From assembly GCA_019104905.1 (NCBI GenBank), contig JAHRXB010000020.1, forward strand, positions 1-14,578: a DNA stretch of 14,578 bases. The letters are read 5' to 3'. Source of the DNA: Bdellovibrio sp. (GTDB lineage Bacteria > Bdellovibrionota > Bdellovibrionia > Bdellovibrionales > Bdellovibrionaceae). Positions 1 to 6,986 of the stretch are shown one piece after another. How positions within the stretch are numbered: position 1 is the stretch's first letter; every line of letters begins with the position of its first letter. Below the pieces are notes generated by a model. It had not been told where the DNA came from, searched no databases, and was given only the letters and a program-made list of their open reading frames with translations. The position numbers and the translations under genes are program-made.

Positions 1-547
1 CAATACCCCACTCCTCGCTCTTAAGGTGGTAGAGAGCCCCCCCCTTTACCATACACTTACGAGTTACAAGTATCGTCTTAGAGATCGAAGAAAATCCGCG
101 AGCCATCGCATATTGAATGGAATTGTCTGGCAAAGCCTCAACAGTCTTGTTCTCAACCGTCACATTCGTAAGCTTAAGGCTAAAAACTATGTGTTTTAGG
201 AACTCACACTTGCGTTGATCTGAGTCCACAAGGACGACTTGCACTTGAGGATAGAGAATGGCGAAAACCATTCCCGGAAAACCATTCCCACTCCCCAGAT
301 CAAAGATCTTGTCGATCTTAGGGTTTGAGTTGTAGATCGTTCGAGACGAAAGAATTGAATCTGCAAAATGAATCGCGTCAGCCACGAAGAGAGTTTTTAA
401 AGACACTAAATTAAGTGTTCTATTAAACTTTATCAGTTCTTCATGGTAGGTCTTAAGTCTGGCTTTGACCTCAGGACTTAGATCTGGAAACCACTCATTT
501 ATGCGCCAATATATGGTCGGCGCTTCCTGTTCCTTGTTGTCCTTCAA
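1..547 (-). CDS. rsmG: RsmG, 16S rRNA (guanine-527-N7) methyltransferase, 3' end cut off by window edge
   Basis: RsmG (old name GidB) uses S-adenosylmethionine to methylate N7 of G527 in the 530 loop of 16S rRNA. The window holds 182 codons, most of a family protein of roughly 200-215 residues; the C-terminus lies beyond position 1. The AdoMet-binding motif I reads FDLGSGNGFPG at residues 82-92. An acidic ribose-binding candidate follows in VLVDSD at 105-110, then the family motif ARGFSSIS at 149-156 and YHLKSEE at 173-179. The only usable start is TTG at 547. It sits 7 nt after an AGGAG (555-559), and in-frame stops lie just upstream, so the gene begins inside mnmG and overlaps its 3' end by 53 nt. 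In-frame ATG or GTG codons occur only far inside the domain. Family assignment is secure; the TTG start is inferred from the ribosome binding site. Confidence 0.93.
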   Translation of the reverse strand, partial: MKDNKEQEAPTIYWRINEWFPDLSPEVKARLKTYHEELIKFNRTLNLVSLKTLFVADAIHFADSILSSRTIYNSNPKIDKIFDLGSGNGFPGMVFAILYPQVQVVLVDSDQRKCEFLKHIVFSLKLTNVTVENKTVEALPDNSIQYAMARGFSSISKTILVTRKCMVKGGALYHLKSEEWGI

Positions 548-2426
548 TCTCCATCTCCTTGATTTTCTTATGACCTTTAAGATGGATCATTATAGCCTGA
601 ATTGCTGAAGGATTAACACCACTGATGCGCTGAGCTTGGCCTAAGGTACGTGGTCTAACGCGACGCAGCTTATCCTTCTCCTCGTTAGAAAGACCTCGCA
701 CATCTTCATAGGAAAGACTATCGGGAAGAAGCATTTCTTCAAGTCTTTTGGATTGATTAATAAGTTCCATCTGGCGCTTCACATAGCCAGAGTACTTTAC
801 TTCAATCTCAACGGGCTCACTCACATTCGGATCAACATCCACACGGAAATTGAGCTGCTCAAGGTGAGAACAACTAACTTCGGGTCGGCGCAGCAACTCC
901 TCGAATGTTAATGCTTTTGTTAATTCTGGCGTGGGAAATGTCGCCAACAACTCCTGAACATCTTTTGTTGGATATACCTTTTCAGAGCGAAGTCTTTCCA
1001 GCAAATTCTTACGTTTATCCTGAAGATCCGATAAAACCTGCAGTGACTCTTCTGAAACAATACCAATCTTTGATGCCAAAGCCCCTAACCTGTCGATTGT
1101 ATTGTCCTCTCGCAAAACCAATCGATGTTCTGCGCGAGAAGTAAACATGCGATAAGGTTCCTTGGTGCCCTTCGTAACAAGATCATCAATCAACACGCCA
1201 ATATAAGCTTCGTCGCGACCTAAAATAAACTCTTCTCGGCCTAAAATACTGTGGGCCGCATTAACACCGGCAACAAAACCTTGAGCTGCCGCCTCTTCGT
1301 ACCCAGAGGTTCCATTAATTTGGCCCGCCAAAAATAGTTGGCGAATAGTTCTCGTTTCCAAACGATGCCAAATCTGTGTTGGTTCGATGTAGTCATACTC
1401 TACAGCATAGCCGTATCGTGCGACCTTCACATTCTCAAGACCCGGAATGGTCTTTAGGAATTCATCCTGAACCTCTTCTGGTAGACTCGTGGAAATTCCC
1501 TGGAGATATATCAAATCCGTGGAAAGACCTTCGGGCTCAAGAAAAGTTTGATGACTGGTCTTTTCCGCAAATCGAGTGATCTTATCCTCAATAGAAGGAC
1601 AATAGCGAGGACCCACCCCTTCAATGATCCCGCAAAACATAGGGGATTTATCCAAATTCTTTCGGATAATTTCGTGGGTGAGCTCCGTTGTTCGCGTGAG
1701 ATAACACAAGATCTGCGGAAGCTTCAGCTTATTGGGAGAACGATAACTAAACGGATAAATCTTTTCATCGCCACCCTGAGGAACTGTCTTCGACCAATCG
1801 ATACTATCCCGAAGAAGACGTGCCGGAGTTCCAGTTTTAAGGCGCTTCACCTCAAAACCAAACTGCGCCAGTTGGTCAGAAAGACCCACAGAAGGTTTGT
1901 CACCAACACGGCCACCCGCCTCCTGACGAAGTCCGATATGCATAACCCCATTCATGAAGGTTCCGGTTGTGATCACCGTCGCCTTAGAAAAAATCTCGGA
2001 GCCATCTTGCAAAACAACGCCGACACACAAATCCTTCTCCAGAATAAGGCGCTTCACCTCGCCTTCAAGAAGGTCTAAATTTTCCTGATTCTTCAAGGCC
2101 TCAGTCTGAAACTGAGAATAGAGATGCTTGTCGTTTTGCACGCGGGTCCCGCGAACCGCCGGCCCCTTGGATGAGTTTAAACGTTTATACTGAATACAGG
2201 TTTCATCAGCAGCGATGCCCATTTGGCCACCGAGGACATCAATTTCACGAACCATGTGTCCTTTTGCAAGACCACCGATAGACGGATTACAGCTCATGTA
2301 TGCAATGCGATTGATATTAGAGGTCACCATCAAAGTCTGAAGGCCCAAGCGAGCCGAGGCCAAACAAGCTTCCACGCCTGCGTGTCCCGCTCCGACGATT
2401 ATCACATCATACTTTTTTGTGTTCAT
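495..2426 (-). CDS. mnmG: MnmG (GidA), tRNA uridine-34 carboxymethylaminomethyl modification enzyme, FAD subunit
   Basis: MnmG works with MnmE in the cytoplasm to build the (carboxymethyl)aminomethyl group at C5 of wobble uridine 34 in certain tRNAs, using FAD, NADH and a folate one-carbon unit. The 643-residue product is close to the usual 620-640. The N-terminal dinucleotide-binding motif is IIVGAGHAGVEA at 9-20. The family block CNPSIGGLAKGHMVREID follows at 46-63. The two conserved cysteines expected of the family are C46 and C276 (in GPRYCPSIEDK). The second signature, AGQINGTSGYEEAAAQGF, lies in the C-terminal half, and the helical tRNA/MnmE-binding tail carries PRTLGQAQRISGVNPSA. The ATG lies 13 nt after the mnmE stop with only a weak purine-rich ribosome site, so translation is probably coupled to mnmE, its functional partner. 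Confidence 0.98.
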   Translation of the reverse strand: MNTKKYDVIIVGAGHAGVEACLASARLGLQTLMVTSNINRIAYMSCNPSIGGLAKGHMVREIDVLGGQMGIAADETCIQYKRLNSSKGPAVRGTRVQNDKHLYSQFQTEALKNQENLDLLEGEVKRLILEKDLCVGVVLQDGSEIFSKATVITTGTFMNGVMHIGLRQEAGGRVGDKPSVGLSDQLAQFGFEVKRLKTGTPARLLRDSIDWSKTVPQGGDEKIYPFSYRSPNKLKLPQILCYLTRTTELTHEIIRKNLDKSPMFCGIIEGVGPRYCPSIEDKITRFAEKTSHQTFLEPEGLSTDLIYLQGISTSLPEEVQDEFLKTIPGLENVKVARYGYAVEYDYIEPTQIWHRLETRTIRQLFLAGQINGTSGYEEAAAQGFVAGVNAAHSILGREEFILGRDEAYIGVLIDDLVTKGTKEPYRMFTSRAEHRLVLREDNTIDRLGALASKIGIVSEESLQVLSDLQDKRKNLLERLRSEKVYPTKDVQELLATFPTPELTKALTFEELLRRPEVSCSHLEQLNFRVDVDPNVSEPVEIEVKYSGYVKRQMELINQSKRLEEMLLPDSLSYEDVRGLSNEEKDKLRRVRPRTLGQAQRISGVNPSAIQAIMIHLKGHKKIKEMEIEGQQGTGSADHILAHK

Positions 2427-2439
2427 AAAATTTCTCTAC

Positions 2440-3870
2440 TTATTTGCCGATGCAAAACTCTCTAAATACCCGATCCATAATCTGATCGTCGAACCGCTTA
2501 CCCAGGGTCTCATGAATAGCAATTAAAGCTTCTTTAAGCTCAAGTGCGATGAACTCCTCGCCCATCCCACTTTCCACTAAACCTTGAGTGCGATGCACGT
2601 TCTCAAGGGCCCGGGTCAGATTCTCTAGATGACGAGAGTTAGAAATCAAAACTGTGTTTTCCATCTGCAAGTCAGCAAATTCCCTTACCAGCTCTTCAAG
2701 GACGCCTGAACGAACCTTTTTATCAAGAGCACTGACAAAGAACACCCTTCTTTTGAGGAAGCCCTCTAAGTCCTTGGTTTTTTGGAAAAATTTACTGTTT
2801 TGAAGGGCCTTTTGGACCTGTTCAATCTGAGGAGGGGTCGAAAGACGATCCACTTTATTAGCCAGAATATAGGTTCTCTGTGGATCTAGCCCATCTAAAA
2901 TCGCAATCTCTTGTGGAGATAGGCCTTGCTCGATATCAAAAACAAAAAAAACGACGTCAGACTCTCCGGCCGCTTCTCGACTCTTTTGAATACCGATTTT
3001 TTCCACCAAATCTGACACGGACTCGCGCAAGCCTGCCGTATCCAAAAAGGTAAATTTGACACCCTTAAAACTCGTGTCTCCGTGAATCACATCCCGAGTC
3101 GTGCCGGGAATATCGGTCACAATGGCCCGCTCGTCTTCTAAAAATAAATTAAGAAGGCTGGACTTTCCAACATTCGGAAGACCCGTTAGCACCACTCGAA
3201 AGCCATCCTTTAAAATACGGCCAACTTTAAATGTGCCGACCAACTCTTGCAGGCCTTTTTCGATGCGTTCCAGTCGACTTAAAACAGCGCTTTTTTCAAC
3301 AACCTGAATTCCCTCTGTAGAAAAATCTATTCCCACTTCGGCGTGGGCAAGAATCCAGGTCATGTCATTTTCTATATCTTCAAGTTTATGGGAAACAGAA
3401 CCTTTAAGTTGGCGCAACGCCAGTCGTGCGGCTTGCTGGCTTTGACTTTCAATCAACGAAAGAACACTTTCGGCCTGCACTAAATCCATCTTTCCATTCA
3501 TAAAGGCGCGATAGGTGAACTCACCTCGATCCGCAGGTCGAGCGCCTAAAAGAACAAGCTGCTGAAGAATGGACTGACAGATAACCGGGCTTCCGTGACA
3601 AGAGATCTCGATAACCTCTTCCCCAGTAAAGGACTTGCCGTGTTTAAAATAAGTTGCCAAAACCTCATCAATCTCATCACTTTGGTGAGAGTCTTTAAGG
3701 ATTCCGAAATAGGCCTTATGAGATTCAGGATGTTCGGGCAAAAAAGAACAGATTTTTGAAACGATAGAAAGGGTCTGGGGACCACTGACGCGAATAACAG
3801 AGATTCCGCCCACTCCATGAGGAGTGGAGACCGCACAAATAGTATCTTTATCACGATCTCCACGGAACAT
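2440..3870 (-). CDS. mnmE: MnmE (TrmE), tRNA modification GTPase
   Basis: MnmE is the dimeric, potassium-dependent GTPase and folate-binding partner of MnmG in wobble-uridine modification. At 476 residues it is slightly longer than the E. coli protein (454). Three parts can be seen: a folate-binding N-domain (about 1-125, with FTGEEVIEISCHGS at 81-94), a helical domain split around the G domain, and the G domain itself at about 220-395. The G motifs are intact: P-loop GLPNVGKS at 230-237, DIPGTTRD at 253-260, DTAG at 277-280, NKVD at 338-341 and SAL at 380-382. The last four residues are CIGK, the family's conserved C-terminus that holds the catalytic cysteine, so the gene is complete. The ATG follows a GAGGGGA ribosome site and lies 16 nt after the jag stop. 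Confidence 0.98.
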   Translation of the reverse strand: MFRGDRDKDTICAVSTPHGVGGISVIRVSGPQTLSIVSKICSFLPEHPESHKAYFGILKDSHQSDEIDEVLATYFKHGKSFTGEEVIEISCHGSPVICQSILQQLVLLGARPADRGEFTYRAFMNGKMDLVQAESVLSLIESQSQQAARLALRQLKGSVSHKLEDIENDMTWILAHAEVGIDFSTEGIQVVEKSAVLSRLERIEKGLQELVGTFKVGRILKDGFRVVLTGLPNVGKSSLLNLFLEDERAIVTDIPGTTRDVIHGDTSFKGVKFTFLDTAGLRESVSDLVEKIGIQKSREAAGESDVVFFVFDIEQGLSPQEIAILDGLDPQRTYILANKVDRLSTPPQIEQVQKALQNSKFFQKTKDLEGFLKRRVFFVSALDKKVRSGVLEELVREFADLQMENTVLISNSRHLENLTRALENVHRTQGLVESGMGEEFIALELKEALIAIHETLGKRFDDQIMDRVFREFCIGK

Positions 3871-3886
3871 AGGTCCCCTCTTTTAA

Positions 3887-4447
3887 TTAGTCGTTAGAAA
3901 CAGCTTCGTCAGAAGCATTTCCTTGCGACTGTCCTTTTGCAGGATAGATTTTGATTTTCTTATAAAGACCATCTCCTAAAGAGCGGCTCTTCACGCGAGG
4001 ATCTTTTGCTAAATATTGATGAACAACCTTGCGATCTTTGGGTGGCAAAGCGCGGTAATAAACAGATTTACCCTGCTCAATACAAATCGCTTTCAAATTT
4101 TCGGCACGCTCAATAAGAGCATTCGCAGACTCGTCGCGATACCCACCACAATCTACGGTGATATTTGTTTTATCATCCGGAAAGTTGTGTTGAACCACAC
4201 GCTTAAGAAACAATTGAAAAGCGTCAAGCATCTGACCTTTTTTATCCTTCAGGATTTCTTCATCAGCACCGTTGAATTCGACGGACAAAGTAGATCCACC
4301 GTCTTCTTCTTTCTCAGTGTTGAGTTGGAAAGTCAGATCAAATTGTGCTTTCTCAATGATCCCCTCTAAGGTCTTTTGAACGAGCGCTTCAACTTCGCTA
4401 TTAGCACCCTTGCTTTTCCCCCCGAAAAGCTTACTAAAAAAACCCAT
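3887..4447 (-). CDS. jag: Jag/KhpB-like KH and R3H domain RNA-binding protein
   Basis: This 186-residue protein matches the Jag/KhpB/EloR (SpoIIIJ-associated) family, single-strand nucleic-acid-binding proteins usually encoded just after yidC. Residues about 20-95 resemble the KH-like domain and end in the helix QMLDAFQLFLKRVV. Residues about 105-168 form the R3H domain, with the Arg and His of the R-x3-H motif at R139 and H143 (PPKDRKVVH). A conserved GDGLYKKIKIYP strand follows, then a short polar tail. Two features depart from the better-known family members. There is no separate Jag_N domain, only a short MGFFSKLFGGKSKG lead. The KH GxxG loop also looks degenerate (KDKKGQ at 68-72 region). 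The ATG sits 4 nt after a strong AGGAGG. The family is clear; the cellular role in this organism is not known from sequence. Confidence 0.9.
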   Translation of the reverse strand: MGFFSKLFGGKSKGANSEVEALVQKTLEGIIEKAQFDLTFQLNTEKEEDGGSTLSVEFNGADEEILKDKKGQMLDAFQLFLKRVVQHNFPDDKTNITVDCGGYRDESANALIERAENLKAICIEQGKSVYYRALPPKDRKVVHQYLAKDPRVKSRSLGDGLYKKIKIYPAKGQSQGNASDEAVSND

Positions 4448-4472
4448 TTTACCTCCTAGTTAAAATCTCAAT

Positions 4473-4496
4473 TAAAAATCCGCTCAAGAGCGATTA
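4473..4496 (-). terminator. Weak intrinsic terminator or attenuator between yidC and jag
   Basis: On the minus strand, directly at the yidC stop codon, CGCTC and GAGCG form a 5-bp stem around TT. Outer AATC/GATT pairs extend it past a single bulged G. The T-run GATTTTT follows. The outer pairs compete with the T-run, and jag has its own strong ribosome site downstream, so this looks like a partial terminator that tunes jag-mnmE-mnmG-rsmG rather than a full stop. The structure was read by eye and no folding energy was computed. Confidence 0.4.
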
Positions 4497-6083
4497 CGCC
4501 GTTTTTCTTTCTCTCATCATCAAGTACTGCTGGGTGATCCCGAACAAGGTACTTACCACCATGTAAAGCGTTAAACCGCTTGGCAGTTGCAGCATAAAGA
4601 CAGAAAAAATAACCGGCAAAAACAACATAATCTTAGCTTGCGTTGGATCCATCGTGGATGGCGTGATCTTCTGCTGAATAAACATGAAAACAGCCATCAA
4701 AACCGGAAGCACATAAAAAGGATCATGAGCACTTAGGTCATGAATCCATCCAATAAATGGAGAATTGTAAAGCTCAATACTAGAGCCAATCACACGGTAC
4801 AACGCAAAGAAAACAGGGATTTGCAAAAGCATTGGTAAACATCCACCCAAAGGATTTGCACCATTTTGCTTCATCACGGCCATCATCTCTTGGTTCAAAC
4901 GCATTGGATCGTCTTTGTATTTTTCTCGCAAAGACTGAATGATCGGCTGAACCTTTTGCATCGCCTTCATGGATTTGAAAGACATGATATTAAAGGGAAG
5001 AACACACAAACGAACAAGAAGGGTCAAAAGAATGATCGCGAATCCCCAGTTGCCAACCAGAGAGTGGAAGGCCTTCATGACATAAACCAGAGGTCTAGCA
5101 ATAAATGCGAAGAAACCGAAATCGATAATGTTAGCAAGTTCCGGATCCACAGCTTTTAAGGCATCCATGGATTTCGGTCCGGCATAAAAGATCTCAGAGA
5201 AATTCATCTCTGGTTTCACTTGCACAGGCTTATAAACAAGTTCAGCCAAAGCTACTTTTTCGCCGACAGAAGAAGCAACCTTCACTTCAGGAATAATATC
5301 TGACTTATCAAGCACGGCCGCCGCAAAGTACTGGGAGCTCACAGACAAAATAGACGCTGCTGAAAACTCTTTTGAGACGTTTTCTTTGGCATTACTAAAA
5401 TTCACCGTCTCATGCTTTCCACCACTATGAATGACGAAAAAATCCTGGTGCTCGTAAGAGGGAAACAAGAAAGAAGAAGATCCAGGGGAATGAATTTTCT
5501 CTGGAATAAGTAGGGAGAATCCCTTCTTAAAGTCTTCCGTCGGATTAGAGACCGTCACTGTGTTTGTGAAAGAAGAATTTTCGACATTAAACTTGAGCTC
5601 TCTCTTAATGACTGTTTCACCAACCTGAGCAGTTCCCACATAGTGACCAGGTGCTTGTTCAGAAACATTGAAATCGAGAGCTTTTTCGTCACCCGCCCAA
5701 CGCAACTCAAAAAGACCGTCTTTATCAGAAAGACCCACCTTAATGTTGTTCTTTTCTTTGTCCGTATAGTTTCGAATGGTGTAGTTTTTAAGGCCCATTC
5801 CTCGGTTGGTCAGAGTGAACGACACCTTATCGTTTGAATAGTTAAAGACTTGTTCTTGAGCTGCAGGAGTCACTATTTCAGATTTTGTTTCAACAGGGCT
5901 AGAGGCTGCCGCAGGAGTTGATTCGGTTGCTTTTTGTTGCGACTGAGAGGATGTCGTCTTTCCGTATTGAGGATACTTCTTTCCTAAATAGGTTTGCCAG
6001 CCAAAATAGACAAGAGCAACTGTAGCCACCGCAATGATTGTTTTAGGTTCAAAGAAGGATGGGTTGTCATTCTTTTGTTGCAT
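4494..6083 (-). CDS. yidC: YidC membrane protein insertase (Oxa1 family, diderm type)
   Basis: YidC inserts and folds inner-membrane proteins, alone or with SecYEG. The 529 residues show the Gram-negative layout. There is an N-terminal membrane segment at about 14-32 and a low-complexity Ser/Gln/Ala/Pro linker at 42-75. A large periplasmic beta-rich domain covers about 78-310. The conserved five-helix insertase core spans about 315-523, with segments near 317-337, 345-364, 413-432, 455-470 and 484-518. The core arginine in the groove is R358 (LLVRLCVLPFN), and the cytoplasmic coiled hairpin lies around 368-405. The C-terminus is short (MMRERKTA), lacking the long basic tail of mitochondrial or Gram-positive relatives. 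The ATG has a strong AGGAGGA upstream that lies inside yidD, and the genes overlap by 17 nt. Confidence 0.98.
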   Translation of the reverse strand: MQQKNDNPSFFEPKTIIAVATVALVYFGWQTYLGKKYPQYGKTTSSQSQQKATESTPAAASSPVETKSEIVTPAAQEQVFNYSNDKVSFTLTNRGMGLKNYTIRNYTDKEKNNIKVGLSDKDGLFELRWAGDEKALDFNVSEQAPGHYVGTAQVGETVIKRELKFNVENSSFTNTVTVSNPTEDFKKGFSLLIPEKIHSPGSSSFLFPSYEHQDFFVIHSGGKHETVNFSNAKENVSKEFSAASILSVSSQYFAAAVLDKSDIIPEVKVASSVGEKVALAELVYKPVQVKPEMNFSEIFYAGPKSMDALKAVDPELANIIDFGFFAFIARPLVYVMKAFHSLVGNWGFAIILLTLLVRLCVLPFNIMSFKSMKAMQKVQPIIQSLREKYKDDPMRLNQEMMAVMKQNGANPLGGCLPMLLQIPVFFALYRVIGSSIELYNSPFIGWIHDLSAHDPFYVLPVLMAVFMFIQQKITPSTMDPTQAKIMLFLPVIFSVFMLQLPSGLTLYMVVSTLFGITQQYLMMRERKTA

Positions 6084-6363
6084 GGAGCTTTCCTCCTAAA
6101 GGGGGAACCGGATCATACCCATAAGGGCCGCCGGGACGACATTTACAAACTCTCTTTGTGATTAACCAAAGAGCTTTATGAGTATGGTGAGTTTCGATGG
6201 CTTCAAGTGCGTAAGCAGAACAACTGGGTTCAAAACGACATGAACCACCAAGATGAGTGGTGCCAATGGTTCGATAAGCCGCTACGAAAATTAAAAGAAG
6301 ACCTTTAAATATTTTTTCGAACGACGTCCAAACCACGGTCCATACTTTTAATAAACTCCTCAT
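6067..6363 (-). CDS. yidD: YidD, membrane protein insertion efficiency factor
   Basis: YidD is a small membrane-associated protein that helps YidC-dependent insertion; its mechanism is still poorly defined. The family core is clear: SCRFEPSCSAYALEAI at 41-56, then LITKRVCKCRPGGPYG at 67-82, then DPVPP at 84-88. Cysteines at 42, 48, 73 and 75 are in the usual places. An amphipathic or hydrophobic helix (about 17-30) precedes them. I chose the ATG at 6363, giving 98 residues against about 85 in E. coli. The open frame extends to a TTG at 6426, but that region lacks family similarity. Neither start has a good ribosome site, and a GTG at 6336 is another option. The gene overlaps the end of rnpA by 59 nt with this start and overlaps yidC by 17 nt, so coupled translation is likely. 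Confidence 0.9.
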   Translation of the reverse strand: MRSLLKVWTVVWTSFEKIFKGLLLIFVAAYRTIGTTHLGGSCRFEPSCSAYALEAIETHHTHKALWLITKRVCKCRPGGPYGYDPVPPLGGKLHATKE

Positions 6364-6664
6364 AAGGGAGGCCTTTATAAAAGTTGGCGTCCATAGGTTT
6401 AAAAATAATGTTGATGTCGGCTTCAATAGACTTTCCCGCCATAAGAGAAGCCCTAAAATACTCTCGCGACCAACGCTTTAATTTATTTCGAACAACAGCA
6501 GAGCCGACTTTACGACTCGCAGTTACTCCGAAACGCAACTGACCCACAGAGTTCTTTTGATAATTCAAAAGCAACCATTTCGTAGGCCAGTATCTTTTTC
6601 CCGTTTGTTTTAGAGAGAGAAATTCAGAACTTCGCTTAATTACTAGTGGAGAATTATTTTCCAC
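6305..6664 (-). CDS. rnpA: RnpA, protein component of ribonuclease P
   Basis: RnpA binds the RNase P RNA and helps it cleave the 5' leader of pre-tRNAs. It is 119 residues long, the same as E. coli RnpA. It shows [20 protein letters not shown] at 45-64, and the RNR-type basic helix [13 protein letters not shown] at 59-71 is the family signature that contacts the RNA. The start is GTG at 6664, the first start codon after an in-frame stop. It lies inside the last codons of rpmH, giving an 11-nt overlap. There is no convincing ribosome site of its own, so re-initiation after rpmH is the likely mode. The 3' end overlaps yidD. Confidence 0.95.
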   Translation of the reverse strand: MENNSPLVIKRSSEFLSLKQTGKRYWPTKWLLLNYQKNSVGQLRFGVTASRKVGSAVVRNKLKRWSREYFRASLMAGKSIEADINIIFKPMDANFYKGLPYEEFIKSMDRGLDVVRKNI

Positions 6665-6803
6665 CTGTAGAAACCGTTAAACGCTTTCTACCTTTAGCGC
6701 GACGACGATTTAGAACTTCTTGACCAGCTTTAGTAGCCATACGAGCGCGGAAACCGTGTGTAGTTTTACGACGTTTATTTGAAGGTTGGTATGTACGTTT
6801 CAT
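6654..6803 (-). CDS. rpmH: RpmH, 50S ribosomal protein L34
   Basis: This is a 49-residue, highly basic ribosomal protein. It begins [20 protein letters not shown] and contains [20 protein letters not shown] at 21-40, matching L34 along its full length. The normal bacterial form is 44-50 residues, so it is complete. The ATG at 6803 follows GGGGAGAAG at normal spacing. It is the first gene of the minus-strand cluster, and its stop lies inside rnpA. Confidence 0.98.
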   Translation of the reverse strand: MKRTYQPSNKRRKTTHGFRARMATKAGQEVLNRRRAKGRKRLTVSTGGK

Positions 6804-6872
6804 TACTCTTCTCCCCAGAAAATTTTTACGACGCTAAATGACGTCAGTTACATCTATATGTGTATGCCACAA

Positions 6873-6886
6873 AGTTGAATTCAACT
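6873..6886. repeat. 14-bp perfect palindrome between rpmH and dnaA
   Basis: AGTTGAATTCAACT is self-complementary over all 14 bases. It places the same TTGAAT hexamer, a fair -35 match, on both strands. It could be an operator for a dimeric regulator or part of overlapping promoters. A chance palindrome of this size in a short intergenic region is unlikely but not excluded. Confidence 0.6.
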
Positions 6887-6902
6887 AGATACGTGGGGCA
6901 CT

Positions 6903-6931
6903 AATAAAGCACGTTGCAGCAAGAAGGTCAA
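6903..6931 (-). promoter_or_regulatory. Candidate sigma-70-type promoter for the rpmH cluster
   Basis: On the minus strand a -35 of TTGACC (complement at 6926-6931, five of six consensus bases) is followed after exactly 17 nt by TTTATT (complement at 6903-6908, four of six). Transcription would start near 6896 and leave a leader of about 90 nt before rpmH, containing the palindrome. A weaker alternative uses TTGAAT in the palindrome with CATATA 18 nt later. Confidence 0.45.
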
Positions 6932-6974
6932 CTGTTGAAAACTTCAGCTCCCCTTGTTAAGAGGTCCCTGCGTT

Positions 6975-6980
6975 GAGGGG
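6975..6980 (+). promoter_or_regulatory. Shine-Dalgarno fixing the dnaA start
   Basis: GAGGGG lies 6 nt before the GTG at 6987 and decides this start over an in-frame TTG at 6954, which has no such site. TCCCCT at 6949-6954 is an exact complement of AGGGGA at 6976-6981, so a leader starting far enough upstream could fold over the ribosome site. Confidence 0.7.
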
Positions 6981-6986
6981 AAATAC

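Larger units (their letters stand above)
6804..6986. promoter_or_regulatory. Divergent control region between rpmH and dnaA
   Basis: This 183-nt gap has no gene. It should hold the start signals for both the ribosomal/membrane cluster (minus) and the replication cluster (plus). Visible elements are the rpmH ribosome site, a 14-bp palindrome (6873-6886), a reasonable minus-strand promoter (6903-6931), and the dnaA ribosome site (6975-6980). For dnaA the best plus-strand -35 is TTGAAA at 6935-6940, but the hexamer 17 nt later (TAAGAG) is a poor -10. I saw no DnaA box with a TCCACA core here, so autoregulation by DnaA upstream of its own gene is not evident. Confidence 0.6.

Noticed and set aside
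1548..2078. A 176-codon open frame on the plus strand opposite mnmG
   Set aside because: It lies fully antisense to a well-conserved gene, has no recognisable family or ribosome site, and its composition follows from the mnmG codons.
3546..3863. A 105-codon frame inside mnmE in another frame of the same strand
   Set aside because: mnmE is intact across the region with all motifs in place; this is a shadow frame, not a frameshift remnant.
6364..6426. N-terminal extension of yidD to a TTG at 6426
   Set aside because: The extra 21 residues do not resemble the family, the ribosome site is poor and the overlap with rnpA would more than double.
6954..6986. N-terminal extension of dnaA to a TTG at 6954
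   Set aside because: The GTG at 6987 has a good GAGGGG at 6 nt and matches the usual start of domain I; the upstream stretch includes that ribosome site.
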